Below are positions 1-6,650 of a stretch of 24,455 bases of DNA, piece by piece (within the stretch, counting starts at the first letter, position 1; each line of letters opens with the position of its first letter). The notes under the pieces were generated by a model. The model did not search any database. It was not told the origin of the DNA and was given only the letters and a program-made list of their open reading frames with translations. The position numbers and the translations under genes were made by a program. The stretch is from a virus: positions 1 through 24,455 of IMG/VR virus record IMGVR_UViG_3300034190_000036. One strand, 5' to 3'.

Positions 1-1
1 A

Positions 2-67
2 GCTTTGCGTCCTAACTCCTGCTGGCAGGGTTATCAGGGTTTACGGGAGCTGGTCCACAATGGTTAA
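2..67 (+). CDS. possible C-terminal end of an upstream gene (partial)
   Basis: This frame is open from the window edge to a TAA at 65-67 and encodes about 21 residues (ALRPNSCWQGYQGLRELV, then HNG). It would overlap the next start by 8 bases, a style used elsewhere in this window (terS/terL). The residues look protein-like and not random, but I recognise no family and the start lies outside the window. The frame of the following gene is also open to the window edge, so one of the two readings may be chance. Confidence 0.35.
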   Translation, partial: ALRPNSCWQGYQGLRELVHNG

Positions 68-653
68 AAAAGCAAAAGCCAAGTCGGATAAGGCTAAAGC
101 GGCGATGGCCAATCGTGGCACGTTTGAGAGCAAGCATACGAACTATGGCAAGCCAATACACTACAAGGTAGCAGCAGCGGTCGAGCCGTTTAGCTTCGCG
201 TCAGCAGCGGCTGCTAAGGTGTGGGGAGATACGCTGGTTGATTGCGTGCCGCCAGCATACGCGCTGCGTTACCGTGAGCTGAGAGGTAATCTGGAAGCCG
301 CAATGGTCGCAGAAGACTACACGCTGTGTGTCGAGCTGGCCACAAGCCTGATTAAAGCGCTCAAGGTGATGAACGTGAAGGCAAGGCAGGATGGACATGA
401 GCCGCCAAAAGTTGACGGGCATATAGCCGAGTTCAAGGGGAAGACATACTGCTTCCTCGCCAGCGGTGATCTGGCAGCTGTCAGGCGCAAGTATCCAACG
501 TGGGCCGTGTATCATATCAGCGAGGTCTGCGCCGTTATGAGCGTGCGCACAGATGAGATGATGGCAGCTGTGACGAAAGAGTTCGCCGGGGCGAAGGTTG
601 TGGAAGTCCGGGCGTTTGATGATGAGATTAACTTTGAGCTAAAAGGAGAGTGA
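60..653 (+). CDS. hypothetical phage protein, 197 aa
   Basis: I do not recognise this protein. The N-terminus is strongly basic (MVKKAKAKSDKAKAAMANRG), which could contact nucleic acid. It is followed by a mixed alpha/beta body and an acidic C-terminus. The ATG at 60 has a GGGAG at about 45-49 at usable spacing. The reading frame is open back to the window edge, so a more upstream start cannot be excluded. It ends one base before the ATG of the DUF6378-like gene, so the two are probably translated together. No signal peptide or membrane segment is visible. It lies upstream of the packaging genes and, by position, may belong to a replication or nucleotide module; that is inference only. Confidence 0.7.
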   Translation: MVKKAKAKSDKAKAAMANRGTFESKHTNYGKPIHYKVAAAVEPFSFASAAAAKVWGDTLVDCVPPAYALRYRELRGNLEAAMVAEDYTLCVELATSLIKALKVMNVKARQDGHEPPKVDGHIAEFKGKTYCFLASGDLAAVRRKYPTWAVYHISEVCAVMSVRTDEMMAAVTKEFAGAKVVEVRAFDDEINFELKGE

Positions 654-654
654 G

Positions 655-951
655 ATGACGAAGAATGTACGCACGACCGTGCTAGAGGAAGCCATCGGTC
701 TAATTAACGGGCCAAGGCAGGCGCACTATGGGACGCCGCAGGAGAACTTCGGTGCAACGTCGCACATGTGGTCAGCATATCTGGGCATCAAGGTATCGCC
801 CGGCGACGTGTGTCGGCTCATGTGCCTGCTGAAGTTGGCGAGGCTGCGCAATGGGCCGCATCACGATAGCAGCTGCGATGGCGCTGCATACTTGGCGCTG
901 GGCTGTGAGCTGGATGAGGGCATGCTTGACGTGCCGACAGAGCAGCCTTAA
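655..951 (+). CDS. DUF6378-like protein, 98 aa
   Basis: The sequence carries the signature I associate with DUF6378. It has an N-terminal GLINGPRQAHYGTPQENF block (residues 15-32), a WSAYLG core, then SPGDVCRLMCLLKLARLR and an H/D-rich GPHHDSSCDGAAYLALG (residues 67-83). Small proteins of this family are frequent in phages, often near nucleotide-metabolism genes, and their biochemical role is not established to my knowledge. The His-His-Asp...Asp arrangement could bind metal, which is inference. The start is set by the strong AAAAGGAGAG just upstream, which lies inside the end of the preceding gene. A hairpin terminator follows 41 bases after the stop, so this is probably the last gene of its transcription unit. 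Confidence 0.8.
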   Translation: MTKNVRTTVLEEAIGLINGPRQAHYGTPQENFGATSHMWSAYLGIKVSPGDVCRLMCLLKLARLRNGPHHDSSCDGAAYLALGCELDEGMLDVPTEQP

Positions 952-992
952 CGTAAGCAGCAGGCAGCGCATCCTCCCGCGCTGTCCGACTT

Positions 993-1040
993 GCCCTCGA
1001 CGGTTTTTGCATCCAGTTTGTCCGTCGGGGGCATTTTTGT
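993..1040 (+). terminator. Rho-independent terminator
   Basis: An 11-bp stem pairs GCCCTCGACGG (993-1003) with CCGTCGGGGGC (1022-1032) through ten Watson-Crick pairs and one G-U. The loop is 18 nt. ATTTTTG follows directly. It sits between the DUF6378-like gene and the 69-aa gene and would end the upstream transcript. The loop is long and the T tract short, so termination may be partial. Confidence 0.7.
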
Positions 1041-1053
1041 GAAAGGTGGGAGA

Positions 1054-1263
1054 ATGTCCTATCGAATTAAGTTGACCTTAGACATAGCGTGCGAGGACAA
1101 TCAGGCGGCTGAGGATGAGATTGATTGGCTGGCCGATTACGTTGGCGACAGGTTAAGTGAAGGCGCAGACGTGCAGCGGATCGTGCAAGCAATGGTTGAG
1201 GCTCTGGTTGAGCTGTCCGACATTAACGAGCTGATGGGCGCAGAAGGCAACACAATACACTGA
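1054..1263 (+). CDS. small hypothetical protein, 69 aa
   Basis: It begins MSYRIKLTLDIACEDNQAAE and is acidic and mostly helical; I recognise no family. I chose the ATG at 1054, which has GAAAGGTGGGAG immediately upstream. The in-frame TTG at 991 is rejected because it would translate through the terminator hairpin. Even the chosen start is only 14 bases downstream of the terminator, so expression relies on read-through or on an unseen promoter. The stop is followed by AGGTGA and a possible GTG-start ORF. Confidence 0.65.
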   Translation: MSYRIKLTLDIACEDNQAAEDEIDWLADYVGDRLSEGADVQRIVQAMVEALVELSDINELMGAEGNTIH

Positions 1264-1275
1264 GGTGAGCTGTGC

Positions 1276-1398
1276 GTGAGCGTGAGGGGTGCTGAAGCTC
1301 TCCGCGACACTGGTTGGCATCGACGCGTTGGGTGCGCTCGCTTAATTGAACGCTTGTTCAATTACAAGCCAGAATGTGGCAGCAATGTGGCGAAATGA
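1276..1398 (+). CDS. possible 40-aa ORF with GTG start
   Basis: A GTG at 1276 is preceded by GAGGTGAG at 1262-1269, an almost ideal Shine-Dalgarno at good spacing. The stop is TGA at 1396-1398. The product starts (M/V)SVRGAEALRDTGWHRRVG and has two cysteines. I know no family. Against it: it is short, has a non-ATG start and contains the palindrome at 1343-1364. For it: the tight coupling to the gene just upstream. Confidence 0.35.
   Translation: MSVRGAEALRDTGWHRRVGCARLIERLFNYKPECGSNVAK
1343..1364. promoter_or_regulatory. 9-bp inverted repeat, possible operator
   Basis: Perfect half-sites TAATTGAAC and GTTCAATTA flank the spacer GCTT. The size and symmetry fit a dimeric repressor site, and there is no T tract after it to suggest termination. 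It lies upstream of the packaging operon, where a late-gene control site would be expected. It also lies inside the possible 40-aa ORF. The function is inference. Confidence 0.4.
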
Positions 1399-1578
1399 GG
1401 TGGGATTATACCTCGCAAAAGTCAATGCACTGTAATCATTGCATATTAAATTTAACATAATGCGGATTATGCGTCTTAGCTGGCGGAATGAGGCAAAACA
1501 CCCCCACCCGGTCAGGATTTCGACGGGGGAGTGTGTGTGTAGTTTCCCGCACACACGCTTGCCCCACCCGGCCCCCTC
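1399..1578. other. non-coding leader region before terS
   Basis: I see no supported gene here. The first part (about 1420-1470) is AT-rich and holds the palindromes TTAAATTTAA (1446-1455) and CATAAT-GCGG-ATTATG (1456-1471). The second part holds two copies of CCCCACCCGG (about 1502-1511 and 1562-1571) flanking a GT/CA hairpin (GTGTGTG at 1533-1539 with CACACAC at 1550-1556). The hairpin has no T tract. The region could hold regulatory or packaging-initiation (pac) signals, but nothing in the sequence decides between these. Confidence 0.4.
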
Positions 1579-1608
1579 TTGCCAACCGATGCTCACTCAG
1601 AGTAAAAT
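1579..1608 (+). promoter_or_regulatory. sigma70-like promoter for the packaging/late operon
   Basis: TTGCCA at 1579-1584 matches the -35 box at 5 of 6 positions. TAAAAT at 1603-1608 matches the -10 box at 5 of 6. The spacer is 18 nt. Transcription would start near 1615, leaving a leader of about 17 nt that contains the CGGGAG ribosome binding site (1619-1624) for terS. It is the best promoter candidate I can find ahead of the large + strand block. A phage-specific late promoter elsewhere cannot be excluded. Confidence 0.5.
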
Positions 1609-1631
1609 TTAAAAAAACGGGAGTTACCACG

Positions 1632-2132
1632 ATGGCTGGGAAGGCTTTACGCAAGCGCATTTTGGCTGATGTCGCCAAAAACGGCGGCGCTGAGTATATA
1701 TTTGATCGCTTATCGTCTGGCACTACGCTGACGGCGATGGCGAAGGAGTTTGAGTGCAGTCGGGAATATTTGCGCAACAGTTTGCATACTGTGCCGGAGT
1801 ACAAGGCGGCGCTGGAGAATGCCAAGCTGACGGCAGCTGACGCGTTGGTTGAGCAGGGCTTGGAGATGGTTGACGCGTTAGATGGCGGCAGCTCCACGCA
1901 GGAGATTGCTGCCACGCGTGAGAAGGTGCAGTGGCGCAAGTTTATGGCTGGCTCGTATAATCAGGAGCGTTACGGCAATCGGCCTCAGACCAATGTTACG
2001 ATTAGCGTGAGCGACATGCACTTGGACGCGCTACGCAAGGTTAATGCTGACTTGGCTCAGATTGATGCTGAGGATCGCCAGCGTGAGGCAATGGCTATTG
2101 ACGCGGATTACGAGGATGTCACTGATGAGTGA
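1632..2132 (+). CDS. terS: terminase small subunit (Sf6-like), 166 aa
   Basis: TerS recognises phage DNA and hands it to the large subunit for packaging. Residues about 21-61 form a helix-turn-helix region (FDRLSSGTTLTAMAKEF, then an ECSREYLRNS recognition helix). A helical part follows, ending in the VQWRKFMAGSYNQERYGN block (99-116). That resembles the VDxRKWxAxxxxPxxYG signature of Sf6-type small terminases. The C-terminus is acidic, as expected for the TerL-contacting tail. I chose ATG 1632 because CGGGAG precedes it; the frame is open to 1488 but that stretch reads like non-coding GC hairpin sequence. It overlaps terL by 8 bases, so the two are translationally coupled. The family call rests on motif and position. 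Confidence 0.85.
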   Translation: MAGKALRKRILADVAKNGGAEYIFDRLSSGTTLTAMAKEFECSREYLRNSLHTVPEYKAALENAKLTAADALVEQGLEMVDALDGGSSTQEIAATREKVQWRKFMAGSYNQERYGNRPQTNVTISVSDMHLDALRKVNADLAQIDAEDRQREAMAIDADYEDVTDE

Positions 2133-3525
2133 AGCTAACCCGTTAGAAGAGTTTGTGCTGCGTTACCGCGATGACCCTGCGTTATTTGTGCAGGAGGTTC
2201 TGGGCGCTACTCCGCACGATTATCAGGCTGAGTTTTTGCGGGCTGTTGCAGACGGTGAGCGCAAGGTTAGCATTCGCAGCGGTCATGGCACAGGCAAGTC
2301 CACGTCGGCCAGCTGGATTATGCTTTGGTTTGTTTTGCTGCGTTTTCCGAATAAGGTTGTTGTCACAGCACCCACATCCGGCCAGCTGTTTGATGCTTTG
2401 TTTGCGGAGTTGAAGCGCTGGATTAACGAGCTGCCGCCGCAGTTGAAGGTTTTGCTTACGGTTAAGTCTGACCGGGTTGAGTTGAATGCTGCACCGAGCG
2501 AGGCTTTTATTTCGGCTAGGACAAGCCGTGCGGAGACGCCGGAAGCGTTGGCTGGGGTTCACTCAGAGAATGTGCTGTTGGTTGTGGACGAGGCTTCTGG
2601 TGTGCCTGAGAAGGTGTTTGAGGCTGCTGCTGGTTCGATGTCTGGCCATGCTGCGACTACGATTTTGCTGAGCAACCCGACGCGTTCATCTGGCACGTTT
2701 TACGAGAGCCAGACGCGGATGGCTGACAGCTGGTGGACACGGCGTTGGTCGTGCATAGATAGCCCGCTTGTGTCTGACGAGTTTGTTGACGAGATGCGCG
2801 CAAGGTATGGCGAGGAAAGCAATGCGTTTCGCATTCGTGTGCTTGGCGAGTTTCCTATGGCGGATGACGACACGATCATTCCGTTTCACTTGGTTGAAAG
2901 CGCGATTCATCGTGACATTGAAACAACGCCTGACGTTAAGCCAATTTGGGGTTTAGATGTTGCGCGCTTTGGCACGGACAAGACGGCTTTATGCAAGCGT
3001 TATGGCAATGTTGTGACTGAGATTACCAGCTGGCAGGGCTTGGATTTGATGCAGACAGTTGGCCGCGTTATGGCCGAATACGAAGGCTTGCCGCCTTCTA
3101 TGCGGCCTAGCGAGATACTAGTTGATAGTATTGGAGTTGGCGGCGGTGTGGTTGACAGGCTGCGCGAGCTTGGCGCGCCAGTCAGAGGGATTAATGTTGG
3201 CGAGGCTCCGGCCATGGGCAAGACCCACATGAACCTGCGCAGCGAATTGTGGTTTAAAACAAAAGGTTGGCTTGAGGATCGGTCATGCAAGCTGCCGAAG
3301 GACGACCAGCTGCTCGCGGAGCTGACTGCGATTAGATACAGCTTTACATCGTCAGGCAAGATGAAGGCTGAGAGTAAGGATGAGATGCGCAAGCGTGGGT
3401 TGAAGTCGCCTGACCTTGCGGATGCGCTTTGCCTGACAATGGCCAGCGATGCTGCAACTGCATTGTCTGGTGCGATGTCAAGTTGGAAGCAAACTATTAA
3501 ACGCAACTTGAAGGGTATTGCATGA
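2125..3525 (+). CDS. terL: terminase large subunit, ATPase and nuclease, 466 aa
   Basis: TerL is the motor that pumps DNA through the portal and the nuclease that cuts the concatemer. The ATPase motifs are complete: Walker A GHGTGKST (53-60), Walker B LLVVDE (151-156) and coupling motif LLSNPT (181-186). The RNase H-like nuclease domain starts at IWGLDVARFGTDKTAL, with first acidic residue D278. A second Asp is D334 (ILVDSIGVGGG) and the third is D430 or D433 in SPDLADAL. No intein or frameshift is visible and the length is normal. I chose ATG 2125 (MSEANPLEEF), which overlaps terS by 8 bases; the further upstream in-frame ATG at 2044 lies deep inside terS. It ends with an ATGA overlap into the next gene. 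Function is near certain. Confidence 0.96.
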   Translation: MSEANPLEEFVLRYRDDPALFVQEVLGATPHDYQAEFLRAVADGERKVSIRSGHGTGKSTSASWIMLWFVLLRFPNKVVVTAPTSGQLFDALFAELKRWINELPPQLKVLLTVKSDRVELNAAPSEAFISARTSRAETPEALAGVHSENVLLVVDEASGVPEKVFEAAAGSMSGHAATTILLSNPTRSSGTFYESQTRMADSWWTRRWSCIDSPLVSDEFVDEMRARYGEESNAFRIRVLGEFPMADDDTIIPFHLVESAIHRDIETTPDVKPIWGLDVARFGTDKTALCKRYGNVVTEITSWQGLDLMQTVGRVMAEYEGLPPSMRPSEILVDSIGVGGGVVDRLRELGAPVRGINVGEAPAMGKTHMNLRSELWFKTKGWLEDRSCKLPKDDQLLAELTAIRYSFTSSGKMKAESKDEMRKRGLKSPDLADALCLTMASDAATALSGAMSSWKQTIKRNLKGIA

Positions 3526-3710
3526 AGCCAGTTCCGTTCCACAAGCTGTCACCTAAGATGAAAAATATCCGCATGAACCAGTGGATTAAAACTTACATTG
3601 GGAAGGGTTTGAGCTTGGAGGAAGCGCAATTTGCGGCTCGCTGGCGCGCCGGCCATTGGAAGCTGAGTGCGCGCATGGAAAAGATCATGGATGACTTGGG
3701 CGAATTGTGA
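3522..3710 (+). CDS. small hypothetical protein after terL, 62 aa
   Basis: This is a basic, helical protein (MKPVPFHKLSPKMKNIRM...) with no recognised family. The ATGA overlap with terL shows coupled translation. The pattern GLSLEEAQFAARWRAGHW suggests a short helix-turn-helix-like fold, which is speculative. Its position directly after terL suggests a packaging or early-assembly role, but nothing in the sequence proves it. Confidence 0.75.
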   Translation: MKPVPFHKLSPKMKNIRMNQWIKTYIGKGLSLEEAQFAARWRAGHWKLSARMEKIMDDLGEL

Positions 3711-3712
3711 TA

Positions 3713-3732
3713 TGCGGGGAATACACCCTGCA
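3713..3732 (+). other. short hairpin after the 62-aa gene
   Basis: TGCGGGG (3713-3719) pairs with CCCTGCA (3726-3732), with one G-U and a 6-nt loop. No T tract follows, so it is not a standard terminator. It may protect or process the mRNA between the terL unit and the next genes. Confidence 0.3.
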
Positions 3733-3784
3733 TGGCCTTTGTCAAACAAATGTGCTAATGTGCAGAAAAATGAGGATTGACATT

Positions 3785-3865
3785 ATGACACCATGTAAAG
3801 GCTGCCCCACCCCCACCGCTTGCAAACGTGCTGGCACTTGTTTGAAGAAAAAATACGGGAAATAA
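3785..3865 (+). CDS. 26-aa four-cysteine microprotein
   Basis: The ATG at 3785 follows a GAGG at 3772-3775 and the ORF ends with TAA at 3863-3865. Four cysteines at residues 4, 7, 13 and 19 give the pattern CX2CX5CX5C, followed by a lysine-rich tail (LKKKYGK). That spacing could bind one zinc ion as a minimal knuckle. The rich Cys/Pro/Lys composition, good ribosome binding site and exact fit between two genes support a real gene. It ends 3 bases before the next start. I have the impression of similar peptides in marine phages but cannot name a family. The function is unknown; nucleic-acid or protein binding is the natural guess. Confidence 0.6.
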   Translation: MTPCKGCPTPTACKRAGTCLKKKYGK

Positions 3866-3868
3866 GTT

Positions 3869-5599
3869 TTGGTAGGTTTGCTTTCCGCCAAAGATTACGC
3901 TGGCTACGCTGACGAGGGGCGCAGGCTTGCTGTTGACGTGCCGAATGTCACGCCGATGGATGCGGCTCGCTTTATAGCTGAGGCCACGCCGATCATTGGC
4001 GACGCGATGGCGGCCAAAGAGATTTACGACGAGGCTACATCTGAAAACCCGAATTGGGCTTTAGTTGGCGCGCTGGGCGGTGCTGCCGTGTTGGGCTTGT
4101 TCCCCGGTATTGGTGACGCAGCAGCGAAGGCTGTTAAGTCTGGTGCGCGTGGTTTGCTTGATACAGCCAAGCGCGTTGAGGTTGACCCCAATGCGATGGG
4201 TTCGCTGCTCGGTAATGTGCGGTTGAAGCCGAAGGGTGATGCGCAAGATGAAATAACGCTCTTTCATGGTTCACCTTATGATTTTCGTGATTTTGATTTA
4301 GGTCAAGTTGGGAAGGGCGAGGGTGCGCAAGATTTGGGGCGCGGCTTCAGCTTGACCGATGAAGAAATTGTTGCTCATTCTTATATGAACCCAGCCTCTC
4401 GCTGGGGCGACTTAGGGGCAATGGAGCGTTATCGGCAAGCTGGTCCCGGAAGGACGTATGAAGTTGCGGTGAAGGCCAGTCCAGATCAAATTCTTGACTG
4501 GAAGCGTCCGTGGAAGGATCAGGTTCCAGAGGGTACGCCTCTTTACGAAAAAATTCAAGAAAGCATGGTCAAGAGCTATGCAGATGACTCAGAAATGCAA
4601 AAGCTATTCCAACAAGCTAATTTATCTAGCGCGTGGCGCGATGACTTCGGAATGGAAGACGCGGCCATAAAGAGTGGTTTTGTGGGCAATAAGCGGAAAA
4701 ACTTTAGTGGAGATACCGAGTTCACAATTTTTGACCCGTCAAGAATGGAGATGAGAAAGGTTTTTGACAATGAAGGGCGTCAATTGCCTCTGTCACCACC
4801 ATCTCCCGCAGAAGAAATCGCTGGCCTTTTGTCATCTGGTCGCGCTGACGAAGTTACAGATGAGATGCTTGGCAAGCTGACGCCCAACGACAATATGGAG
4901 TTGTTTGAATTGTACCAGAGCGGTGCAACGGGCATGGACCTTCCGATGGATGTCGCTTCGCGGATGCAGAGAGCCGCCGAACAGTCAATGGTGACGGGTT
5001 ACCATGGGACGATACCCAATAGAAAAGATGATATATACAGGTCCATCGACGAATATCCGGACAACCCAGATATAAAAGAATTTGACATTAATAGGTCAAC
5101 GAGAGGCCAATCTGGTAAGGGGATATATTTCGCCCCGCCGCACAATATTGAACTAGCAAACAAATTTGCTCAAGTCCAAAGTGCAAACCCAGAAAGAATA
5201 AAATCTCTTGATCCAAATAATCCTGAAATAAAAGGTGTTGTTTATCCTTCTATGGTTCGAGCAAATAACCAAGCCAATCACCAGCAAATGCGGAAAGCTC
5301 AATACGATTATGAAAATTTGCAAAGAGAGCAGGGAAAATCTGCTGGCTATAGTGGATTAAGTGATACTGTTTATGATACTTTAAAGCCGCAAGGATTTTC
5401 GGGTGTGGACCAAAAGCATGAATTTACAACATTTTACCCAGAAAATGTCCGCTCCAAATTTGCCCGTTTTGACCCACGCTTGTCTCATTTAAAAAACCTG
5501 TCGGCGGCAATAGCATCTATCCCCGGCGGCTTACTAGCCTTACAAGAAATGCAAAAACGTGCTAATGAAGAGCAACAAAGGCAAGGACTGTTACAGTAA
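3869..5599 (+). CDS. protein with two tandem ADP-ribosyltransferase-like domains (polyvalent-protein type), 576 aa
   Basis: Residues 30-95 (PIIGDAMAAKEIYDE, then a Gly/Ala-rich hydrophobic stretch WALVGALGGAAVLGLFPGIG) could be membrane-active. Domain 1 (129-291) has ITLFHGSPYDF, then GKGEGAQDLGRGFSLTDEE and EFTIFDPSRM, the pattern of the ART-PolyVal family. Domain 2 (376-535) repeats it: GYHGT, GKGIYFAPPHNIELANKFA, then HEFTTFYPENVRSKFARF. Candidate active-site residues are H133/H379, the F/Y after RG/GKG, and E284/E518. A linker (307-372) joins them. The natural reaction would be ADP-ribose transfer from NAD to a host target, inferred from the fold. The start is probably TTG 3869; the next in-frame Met is residue 30, so the exact start is uncertain. 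The ART segments are much more AT-rich than the rest. The stop overlaps the adaptor start by one base. Confidence 0.75.
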   Translation: MVGLLSAKDYAGYADEGRRLAVDVPNVTPMDAARFIAEATPIIGDAMAAKEIYDEATSENPNWALVGALGGAAVLGLFPGIGDAAAKAVKSGARGLLDTAKRVEVDPNAMGSLLGNVRLKPKGDAQDEITLFHGSPYDFRDFDLGQVGKGEGAQDLGRGFSLTDEEIVAHSYMNPASRWGDLGAMERYRQAGPGRTYEVAVKASPDQILDWKRPWKDQVPEGTPLYEKIQESMVKSYADDSEMQKLFQQANLSSAWRDDFGMEDAAIKSGFVGNKRKNFSGDTEFTIFDPSRMEMRKVFDNEGRQLPLSPPSPAEEIAGLLSSGRADEVTDEMLGKLTPNDNMELFELYQSGATGMDLPMDVASRMQRAAEQSMVTGYHGTIPNRKDDIYRSIDEYPDNPDIKEFDINRSTRGQSGKGIYFAPPHNIELANKFAQVQSANPERIKSLDPNNPEIKGVVYPSMVRANNQANHQQMRKAQYDYENLQREQGKSAGYSGLSDTVYDTLKPQGFSGVDQKHEFTTFYPENVRSKFARFDPRLSHLKNLSAAIASIPGGLLALQEMQKRANEEQQRQGLLQ

Positions 5600-6219
5600 T
5601 GGCAATCACAACTTACGCAGAGCTAAAGTCTAGCATAGCCAACTGGCTGAACCGCGATGATCTTACGTCGGTCATTCCTGATTTTATCAGCTTGACTGAA
5701 GCTGGCATTAACCGTGACTTACGGCATTACAAGATGGTTAACCGCGTCGATGCTACGCTTGATAGCCGTTATGTACAGGTTCCGGCTGATTGGCTTGAAA
5801 CTTTGCGTTTTAGCTTGACCACTGATGGAACACGCCCGCTAGAGATGGCGAGCCTCGACGATATGATTAAGTATCGCCAGAACAACTCAAATGCCAGCGG
5901 CGTGCCTAAATTTTACTCTCACGCTGGCGAGAGCATTGAGGTGTTTCCAACGCCAGATGGTGAGTACGGTATGCAGCTTATGTATTATCAGTCTATTCCT
6001 GACTTGACTGATGCGAATACTTACAACTGGTTACTGCAAGACTCGCCTGACGTTTACTTGTATGGCGCTCTTGTTCAGGCCGCACCATACTTAAATGATG
6101 ACGCTAGAGTGCAAACATGGGCGGCGTTGTATTCGTCAGCCATGCAGTCTTTGCAAAAAGCCTCAGACGACACACGATTTGCTGGTTCTGGCCTTAGAAT
6201 GCGTGTGACTAGCTATTAG
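5599..6219 (+). CDS. head-to-tail adaptor protein (SU10-type), 206 aa
   Basis: It begins MAITTYAELKSSIANWLNRDD and continues VIPDFISLTEAGINRDLRH, the typical opening of the phage SU10 adaptor family. The middle holds VQVPADWLETLRF and SHAGESIEVFPTPDG, also usual for it. The C-terminal half is helical and rich in Tyr/Ala (DVYLYGALVQAAPYLND). Adaptors of this type form a ring below the portal and connect it to the nozzle and fibres. The length is normal. The start overlaps the previous stop in TAATG. The match to the SU10-type portal further downstream supports the call. Confidence 0.85.
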   Translation: MAITTYAELKSSIANWLNRDDLTSVIPDFISLTEAGINRDLRHYKMVNRVDATLDSRYVQVPADWLETLRFSLTTDGTRPLEMASLDDMIKYRQNNSNASGVPKFYSHAGESIEVFPTPDGEYGMQLMYYQSIPDLTDANTYNWLLQDSPDVYLYGALVQAAPYLNDDARVQTWAALYSSAMQSLQKASDDTRFAGSGLRMRVTSY

Positions 6220-6267
6220 TCGCATGATGGTGTATAGAAGTCACAGATATATCTAACGGAGCATAGC

Positions 6268-6648
6268 ATGAGCTTTTCAAATTACTTAGAAACCGAAATC
6301 CTAGATTTCGCGTTCACAACAGGCACCGCCACCCGACCAACTGCTTGGTACATTGCGTTGTACACTGCGCCGCCAAGTGACAGTGGAGGTGGTACTGAAG
6401 TATCAACTGGGGGTTACGCCCGTCAGTCCGTGACGTTTTCCGTATCAGGTGACACTGCCTCGAACACTGGTGCCGTTGAGTTCCCAACTGCTACAGCGTC
6501 TTATGGGACTGTTACGCACGTTGGTGTTTTTGACGCCAGCTCTTCTGGTAACTTGCTCGCCTTCTCAGCTCTTAACGTGTCTAAGGCAATCGACACTGGC
6601 GATGTATTCCGCATCCCAACTGGCGACCTAGACATTACGTTAGACTAA
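6268..6648 (+). CDS. phage structural protein, Gp80-like, 126 aa
   Basis: MSFSNYLETEILDFAF, WYIALYTAPPSDSGGGTEV, GGYARQSVTF and GTVTHVGVFDASSSGNLL are the conserved blocks of a small beta-rich tail-associated family (Gp80-like) found in many phages. It is probably a fibre or baseplate-side structural protein; the precise role is unknown. The ribosome binding site ACGGAG lies upstream of ATG 6268. The 48 bases before it hold no other gene. It is the first gene of the fibre block and ends just before the next ATG. Confidence 0.7.
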   Translation: MSFSNYLETEILDFAFTTGTATRPTAWYIALYTAPPSDSGGGTEVSTGGYARQSVTFSVSGDTASNTGAVEFPTATASYGTVTHVGVFDASSSGNLLAFSALNVSKAIDTGDVFRIPTGDLDITLD

Positions 6649-6650
6649 TC

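Noticed and set aside
991-1053. TTG-initiated extension of the 69-aa gene
   Set aside because: The extension would translate through the terminator hairpin and has no ribosome binding site; ATG 1054 has a good one.
1488-1631. Upstream ATG extension of terS by 48 residues
   Set aside because: The extra sequence (Cys/Arg/Pro-rich) reads like non-coding GC hairpin DNA, and the promoter at 1579-1608 lies within it.
1436-1939. Long minus-strand ORF opposite the terS leader and terS
   Set aside because: It runs antisense through terS, and its translation (Ser/Ala-rich with no family pattern) looks like a shadow of the terS codons.
2044-2124. Upstream ATG extension of terL
   Set aside because: It lies deep within terS and adds a Leu/Arg-rich stretch unlike any terminase; ATG 2125 matches normal length.
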